Shown here in pieces: positions 57,378 to 64,000 of a DNA stretch of 64,000 bases (its first letter is position 1; every line of letters begins with the position of its first letter). The notes beneath the pieces are model-generated. The model searched no databases and was not told where the DNA came from. It saw only the letters and a program-made list of their open reading frames with translations. The DNA is taken from contig CP136069.1 in the NCBI GenBank assembly GCA_032622095.1, positions 39,348,194-39,412,193 of the forward strand, written 5' to 3'. This stretch comes from Siphonodentalium dalli (taxonomy: Eukaryota; Mollusca; Scaphopoda; Gadilida; Siphonodentaliidae). The position numbers and the translations under genes were made by a program.

Positions 57378-59051
57378 TCAACTACAATGATACTTGAAAT
57401 GGCAACCGTCCTTACATAGATGAACATTGGAGAGTTTGCAACCAAATACAGTTTCTTTTCTTTCTTTTGAGTTCAGATGAACCCGACATCGGTTCTTGCG
57501 TCCCATGTGTGTGGACACGTGTCCGTTTGAGTTTTCTTGTGATATATTGAGGGCACGTGGCTCTTCTTGTGCTTTGAGTTTTCTAGAAGAATATCCTGCA
57601 ATCAGTTGATGAGCCAGTTCAATCCTAAAATCCATATGAGTGAACACCTTCTTAGAATTATGTCTCTTTGATGTTTCTTTGAACAAGATGAAACTGTTAA
57701 CTATTGATGAATTGGCGACCAACCAGAATATGCATTTCCATGCTTTTTTCCTTTCGCGACCGAGGAGATACGTCATCCTCAACTGATCATGTTTGTCAAC
57801 ACCATTCATGTACTTGTTGTACATGAATATGCTCATCGGCTGAGTCACTTCAAAAATTGTTTTTCCCTGGCGCCGATTAGCCATGATATCTGTCGTTGGG
57901 TCAGTCATCGTGCTAAGGGTGAACACTTGTTTCTTGTCCTGCCATACCGTTGCCGTGAGAAATTCGCCATCCTGCCTAGTGTTATAGTCACCTCGATTCA
58001 TTTTCTTCAGTCGCTGTAAATCCTTCGGGAATCCTTTCCTGTTCTGCCAAACGGTGCCACACGAGTAAAACCCATCGTTTAGTAAGTCCTGCATGAGGTG
58101 CACACTCATAAAATAGTTATCAAAGAACAAACAGTAATTTTTGTCACACAAATCCGATGACAATGACGTAACCACATCATACCCGAGACCTTTTCCAGAC
58201 GGTTTGAAATAATGCTTTCCGAGGTATACTTCAAAGTTTAACAGGTAGGCATTGGTGGCATCGTACATCATCCATATTTTGATCCCTCGTTTTATTGGTT
58301 TTGCCGGCATGTATTGCTTGTAGGAGATGCTTGTCCATTTTATCATTCCTTCGTCGACAGATATATATTGCGAAGGCAAGTAACACGATTTCAATGTTGT
58401 TAGTGATGAGTCGATGATGTCGCGAACCTTATATAGTGGATCGTACGAATCTGTCCCTTTAGCAGGTTCGCTCTCTCGGTCACTGACGTGGAAGTATTCT
58501 GTGATTTTTTCAAATCTGCGCCGATTCATAACTTTGCTGATGCCGGCGTTTCAGATAAACTCATCATGTGACCAGTACTGCTTGTATGAGGGAAGGTCAT
58601 TCACACCCATCATGATGTTCATACCGATGTACGCACAAAGTTCTAGTTCCGAAATATCAGACCAGTATTTATCAGTCTCGCCCTTTTCTTCCATTTTCCA
58701 TTTGGCATAGTTGTTAGTATGCCTGGCTATTTCGGCATACTTCGATGGCGAGAACATAAAATTGAAATATTCCAAAGCTGTTGCTGTATCAGTATCGAAT
58801 TCATCTGGTATAACTGGCCCTGTCCTTTGGGTAAATGGCTGAAGTGATACCTTTCGAAGTTTATTTGACCAGCCAATCGGGTTATTATTCAAGCTGCTAT
58901 CATCGATGGAGGTCACATTGTCGCTGGTAGCAGGGGCAGAGTAATCGTCGTCTGAATCTTCTGATGACGAGGAACCGCAATCTCCGCTAAAATCGCTATC
59001 ATCTCCCATTAACATGTCGATCACTTGCTGTTTCGAAAATGTTGCAGCCAT
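57378..59051 (-). pseudogene. piggyBac-type transposase with one in-frame TGA
   Basis: Two segments in one frame (59051-58551 and 58550-57378) are split only by TGA at 58553-58551, followed by NAGISKVMNRRRF. The N-terminus is acidic and serine-rich (MAATFSKQQVIDMLMGD..., SSSSEDSDDDYS), as in PGBD proteins. The catalytic core shows the first Asp in SVDEGMIKW, the second in CLFFDNYFMS and the third in NGVDKHDQLRM. A C-terminal Cys/His cluster (CRVHLNSKERKETVFGC and HLCKDGCHFKYHC) is the DNA-binding zinc domain. The total length of about 557 codons is normal for the family. The enzyme would cut and paste at TTAA. The TGA lies where a CGA codon could have decayed by CpG loss. No clear terminal inverted repeats were found next to it. 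Confidence 0.92.
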
Positions 59052-59224
59052 GTTGTTCGTAAATACTTAGAATGGTACCCAAGTAACACAGCATGTGTCG
59101 CGCGCGATGCACACGGTGCCACGTTTATTGTTATTAGATAGGCAAATAACGAGTTGACATAACCGGGTGGTCTCGATTAGAAACATAGCAAAAGCGGGGG
59201 GCATAGGGGCGAACTCATTAGTAC

Positions 59225-59365
59225 AGTCTGGGCCTAGTGTGGCGCTCTAGGGCGCTTGTGGGGAAGTCTGGTAACGCGCTCTTATGCGCGTCTAGGGATA
59301 TGTTGCGAGGCGTCCACATGCGCTTATGTGGAAATAGTGCAAAAGCGTCCAGGGACGCTTATGGG
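59225..59365. repeat. GCGCTTATG-type short repeats upstream of the transposase
   Basis: GGCGCTTGTGGGG, GCGCTCTTATGCGCGTCTAGGG-like, GCGCTTATGTGG and GACGCTTATGGGG recur within 140 bp on the 5' side of the piggyBac-type frame. These may be subterminal transposase-binding repeats (inference). Confidence 0.45.
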
Positions 59366-59772
59366 GAGTAAAGAGATAAAACATGCGCAGAAAATTAATA
59401 CAATTTTAACGTTACTAAAGTTATCGTTCGCAAACCAAAATGCGCATGCACGGACGAAATGACGCACACTCGGACAGACGCTGTTGGTTTTCGTAGTTTT
59501 CCTGGGACAAATATAACTTTGGCATAATGCTCATGTTGAGCCATATCCAAATTAAATCGGTCAATGGTTCACCACACAGTTCGGATGGAAGTGCAACAAG
59601 GGCTTTCATGATAACGGATACTGTTTATTTCCCATTTTATCTCTGGTGCCATATCAGGATTAGTGAACATTCATCATTATCGGTGTCCTGTCTACGTCAT
59701 AATTCAGAAACCCCTCATGTGCCACAAAGTAGTCTAGTCATGCCATGAGATAGAAGCTATCCAGTTCTACGT

Positions 59773-60227
59773 TTAAAGGTACGGGAGGCCTTGGCGGTGG
59801 GTATCCTGTAAAAATGTTTCCACCCGTCAAAAACCGGCACAAACAGAAAGAACATCAAAATGTAGACATATGTTTGACCATTGTTATGTAAAAAAAAAAA
59901 GCATAAACAGTTACTTTTCTGGTGTTTGTTTATATTATTATGGTAAACATAAAGAGCGTTCTTTGTTGGTGAATTCCTGATATGGAACTAATAAAGAGCG
60001 TTTATACCATTTGTGTGTGATTAGCCAGCAGCATTGTGCTGTCTTCTGTAACACAACCAGGCTCTTGTTCAGATAAAATATAGTAGATCTTTATGATAAC
60101 ATACTGTTGTTTACGCGATTGTCATGGTATATATGCATTGAACACTAAGCGTGTTAATGTTTTTCTGTTTACGGTGTTTGGAACAGATATGAATATTTTC
60201 GACAATTAAGGCCTCCCGTGCCTTTAA
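59773..60227. mobile_element. TTAA-flanked MITE, family 3
   Basis: The ends are TTAAAGGTACGGGAGGCCTT and the complement of AAGGCCTCCCGTGCCTTTAA, giving a 455-bp element. The interior contains AATAAAGAGCGTTTA (59990) and a near copy at 59950. Confidence 0.82.
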
Positions 60228-61762
60228 GTTATTTGATTATATGTTATGTAAGTCGTCATCATTGTTTTGTTTTTTTATAAAATCGTCATCATTGTTATAT
60301 TTTCATTTTGTTCTGATGATAATCCATGTTCAATAAACATCTGAATTTGAATTGATGTCCAGATATCTTGTCGTGGTACTCTGACAAACCCCCCTCAGGA
60401 AGAAAACAAACAGTAGGACAAACCTTTTGGGACCAAACGACATTATTACAAAACGCCCTCGGTTGATATAAGTTATCTGGTTGAGGGAGAAAACAAATAA
60501 CTTGCATTTGGCGTCGTCCGGCAAAACATGTTCTCTGGTGCATATCTTGGTCGGATTTTGTCGTTAAATAATTTAGCACGGGATACAATCCATACAATTG
60601 GGACATTGGTCATGGCATGGTACATGGAAGTTGACATCAGCATGTTTATAGGGACAAGCACATTTGGTATAATTCGGCCAAAATAAATCATTAACCAAAT
60701 GATGCAATACCGGTAAATGCTCTCGTGCAGAATAGACATGTATGTATATACAGGTGTTCCAATCTCGGTAGCTCGAGCGAGAACAGCATTGTTAACCTAC
60801 GGCCGGTTCTGCCAAGTGCGCAACATAAACATGACACGGACCGCACCTCCCCAAGCTGCCTTCATAAGGACAATATAATATCATGCAGCCAATTGCCCTG
60901 TATGCATTTGTTGGCAATCAGGCAAGTTGTTAGCTAAAGCGGAAATGAATATATTAACCAGTGCACATGGACTTGCAACGCGCTCCGCTCCCATTCCATG
61001 CATCCAAACGGCCTCTATGCGCTGTCCCTATTATACATGTACTCGGATAGAGGCAGTTTGGATGCACGTTTTACGTTAATAGTACGGTAGTATTATTAAA
61101 GTCAAGGGGATCGATACAATACCCCCGTTTTACCATCACTAGAAAATCTGACAAATTTAGCCCATTTATCCAACAATGGCATCTTTATCGCCATGGGTGG
61201 GTCGGCGATTGATTCTTTCATTTTAAACCATACATGTACAAACGCTCATCAATTTTATTTCTATATGCAAGCATTTTGTATTTTCTTCTGAATATTGTCT
61301 CTCAACAGCGTCAAAAAGCAAGGTCTGGGTGGCGCAAACGATGTGGCCCGGCACGCATCCAGCTTATTATAATTACAAAACGATCGAACAATCAACTAAA
61401 ACGTTTAGCGCTCAACGATCACTTGTTGTCTGATAATGTATCTATGCACACGTCGTCATTATCTATTTTTAACAACCAAATTAGAGGGTAATTATGAAAT
61501 ATTCATTATTGTTTGAACTCTCCATCGCGATTCGCGATCGCATCTACAAACAACTCGACATATGAAGCTGGGTGTGTTCATTTGCTACAATGAGTATATG
61601 ACTGAACAAAGACACACAACCCCTCCCCCACACGTTTCAAACGAAAACATTGTCCCGTCAGAAATGTCCTTAAAGTGTTTGTCGGAAAGTGTCATATGCC
61701 ATGAAGACATGTAAATAAACGACGAATGGAGATATCGTACGTTGATAACTGCTTATTGCTAT
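60228..61762. other. Unassigned DNA
   Basis: An imperfect palindrome at about 60990-61065 (CATCCAAACGGCCTCTAT with ATAGAGGCAGTTTGGATG). No gene recognised. Confidence 0.45.
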
Positions 61763-64000
61763 ATTAAAGATACGGGCGGCGTTGGCAGTGGGTATGCTGT
61801 TAAAATATTCACCTCCGTCAAAAACAGCCATAAACCTTTGGGAGACTCTTGAAATAATCCGACCTTATGGAGAATCTCGATATATCATTTTCTATGCAAC
61901 GCGTAGCTTCTGGGTAAGGTGAGGGCATTTGTTATTAATCGAAAAAAAACATCTTTTATTGCTATATCAAAGATACGGGCGGTGTTGGCAATCATCGCAC
62001 ACATTGAAGACAGTATACTATTACACAATACACTATTTACGCCCCATTATGTTTGCATATGAACAATGCTTTAATATTCCATATGTTGATGGCGAGACAT
62101 CTCGATATATCATTTTCTATGCAACGTAAAGCTTCTGGTTATGGTGAGAGCATTTGGTATCAAACGAACAAAAAATCTTTTATTGCTATATAAAAGATAC
62201 GGCCAGTGTCGCGGTGGGCATGCTACTAACATATTCACATCCGTCAAATGTGTTACGTAAACAAAAGCAAACAACGTTACCTTTCCTAGGTTTTATTTAG
62301 ATCCGGATATGGTAAACATAAAGAGCGTTTTTTATACTACTTTCCTTATATGGAAATAATAAAGAGCGTTTATATAATGTTTGTGTGATTAACCACTATA
62401 ATTGCGTTGTGTTATGTAAACAGAAGCAAAACTTCCGTAACACGAGCATGCTGTTGTTTACGCAATCATCGTACACATTGAGGACAATACACTATTCACG
62501 CGCTGATTACGTTTGCATCTGAACAAAACTGTACATATTTTAATATTCCATCTGTTGGTGGCGATTTGACCACATATTAATATTTCTGCAACGAACACCG
62601 CCCGTGCCTTTAATTATTATAACCAATGCCATGTACTGATATACATATACATATAGCTAACAAAATTAACGACATTATGGAGACTCTTGAAATAATCCGA
62701 CCTTAGGGAGACAACTCGACACAGCTATATATATTTTAATATTCCATCTGTTGGTGGCGATTTGAACACATGAATATTTCTGCAACGAACGCCGCCCGTG
62801 CCTTTAATTATTGTAACCAATACCATGTAATGATATACATATACCAAACAACATGAACGACATTAGGGAGACTCTTGAAATAATCCGACCTTAGGGAGAC
62901 ATCTCAATATATCATTTTCCATGCAACGCGCAGCTTCTGGGTATGGTGAGAGCATTTGGTATTAATAATAATAAAAACACATCTTTTATTGCTCATATTA
63001 AAGATACGGGCGGTGTTGGTATGCTGTTAAAATATTCATCTCCGTCAAAAACCGCCATAAACAGAAATAGTAAAATATAGGCAGAATTTGTTGTTATATC
63101 ATACAAAAATATGGCATAAACAGTATGTTATTGTCAATTGTTTTCACTGTGTTGTGCAAACACAAGGAAAAAACCGTTACGTTTCCTGGCTTTTGTTTAG
63201 ATCCGGATATGTTAAGCATAAAGAGCGTTATTTGTTACTGTTTTTCTTATATGGAAATAATGAAGAGCGTTTATATAATGTTTGTGTGATTAACCAATAT
63301 GATTGCGTTGTGTTATGTAAACAGACGCAAACATTCTGTAACACGAGCATGCTGTTGTTTATGCAATCATTGTACACATTGAGGACAATACACTATCCAC
63401 GCGCTGATTACGTTTGCATATGAACAAAACTGTGCATATTTTAATATTCCATCTGTTGGTGGCGATTTGAGTACATATTAATAGTTCTGCAACGAACACC
63501 GCCCGTGCCTTTAATTATTATAACCAATGCCATGTACTGATATACATATACCTATAGCTAACAAAATTAACGACATTAGGGAGACTCTTGAAATAATCCG
63601 ACCTTAGGGAGACATCTCGACACAGCTATATATATTTTAATATTCCATCTGTTGGTGGCGATTTGAACACAAATGAATATTTCTGCAACGAACGCCGCCC
63701 GTGCCTTTAATTATTATAACCAGTACCATGTAATGATATACAATAACTAACAGCATGAACTACATTAGGGAGATTCTTGAAATAATCTGACCTTAGGGAG
63801 ACATCTCAATAAATCATTTTCCATGCAACCTGCAGCTTCTGGGTATGGTGAGAGCATTTGGTATTAATAAAAAACATCTTTTATTGCTCATATTAAATAT
63901 ACGGGCGGTCTTTGGAGGTGGGTATGCTGATAAAATATTCAGCTCCGTCAAAAACCGCCATAAAGAGAAATAGTAAAATATAGGCAGAATTTGTTGTTAT
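61763..64000. repeat. Tandem array of family-3 MITE-derived units, period about 0.9 kb
   Basis: AAGATACGGGCGG starts recur near 61766, 61968, 62194, 63000 and 63896. CTGCAACGAACACCGCCCGT ends recur near 62588, 62781, 63488 and 63683. The block TTATTATAACCAATGCCATG recurs at 62615 and 63513, about 898 bp apart. Unit sides contain ATTAGGGAGACTCTTGAAAT twice each. The array leaves the window, so its size is unknown. Confidence 0.8.

Overview
The window is a stretch of eukaryotic, AT-rich, intron-bearing nuclear DNA, most likely from a marine invertebrate. The Penelope-type retroelement, Helitrons, a FLYWCH-type transposon, piggyBac, and long arrays of 'GGCGCGGGCTACAGGTCGTA'-type repeats are typical of molluscs, brachiopods, lancelets and similar animals; I cannot name the species. 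There is no operon structure, CRISPR array or rRNA. Only two host genes can be supported, both with multiple exons and large repeat-filled introns, and they converge.

Host genes. (1) On the + strand, six exons between 1580 and 21172 splice in phase into the last 193 residues of a MICOS subunit of the MIC26/MIC27 (APOO/APOOL) family, an inner mitochondrial membrane protein of crista junctions. The 5' exons lie outside the window. (2) On the - strand, two exons (36205-35863 and 25131-24360) splice in phase into a Golgi-type carbohydrate sulfotransferase of the CHST family, with both PAPS-binding motifs. Its intron of about 10.7 kb is packed with transposons.

Mobile DNA by region. 1-9.1 kb: hairpin MITEs, a double-hairpin element family, a TTAA-flanked MITE, a tRNA-like SINE, a PHD+FLYWCH-coding element with subterminal repeats and an 8-bp TTATATAA duplication, and a hAT-like element. 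13.1-14.6 kb: six-unit satellite of about 240 bp. 16-20.9 kb: two arrays of about 165-bp units, each closed by the inverted ends TAGCTCAAC/GTTGAGCTA. 22.1-25.7 kb: nested MITEs, with TTAA- and 9-bp-duplicating elements inside one older element. 27.5-29.4 kb: head-to-head inverted fragments of a CXC-domain selfish protein. 29.4-30.7 kb and 37.5-38.2 kb: Helitrons joined head-to-tail with no spacer. 31.7-33.7 kb: a dead LINE with an insertion. 40.7-43.6 kb: a Penelope-like element with reverse transcriptase, GIY-YIG endonuclease and near-identical pseudo-LTRs. 44.4-45.3 kb and 52.8-53.7 kb: tandem repeats. 47.6-50.0 kb: a 2.4-kb element with arms of about 400 bp in inverted orientation and an 8-bp duplication. 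57.4-59.1 kb: a piggyBac-type transposase broken by one in-frame TGA. 56.6-64 kb: a TTAA-flanked MITE family that expands into a tandem array of about 0.9-kb units running off the window.

Together the window is a record of repeated nested transposition around two ordinary housekeeping-type genes. The most unusual items are the spacer-free Helitron chains, the long-arm 8-bp element, the FLYWCH element with 16-18 bp subterminal repeats, and a 15-base word (AATAAAGAGCGTTTA) shared by otherwise unlike repeats.
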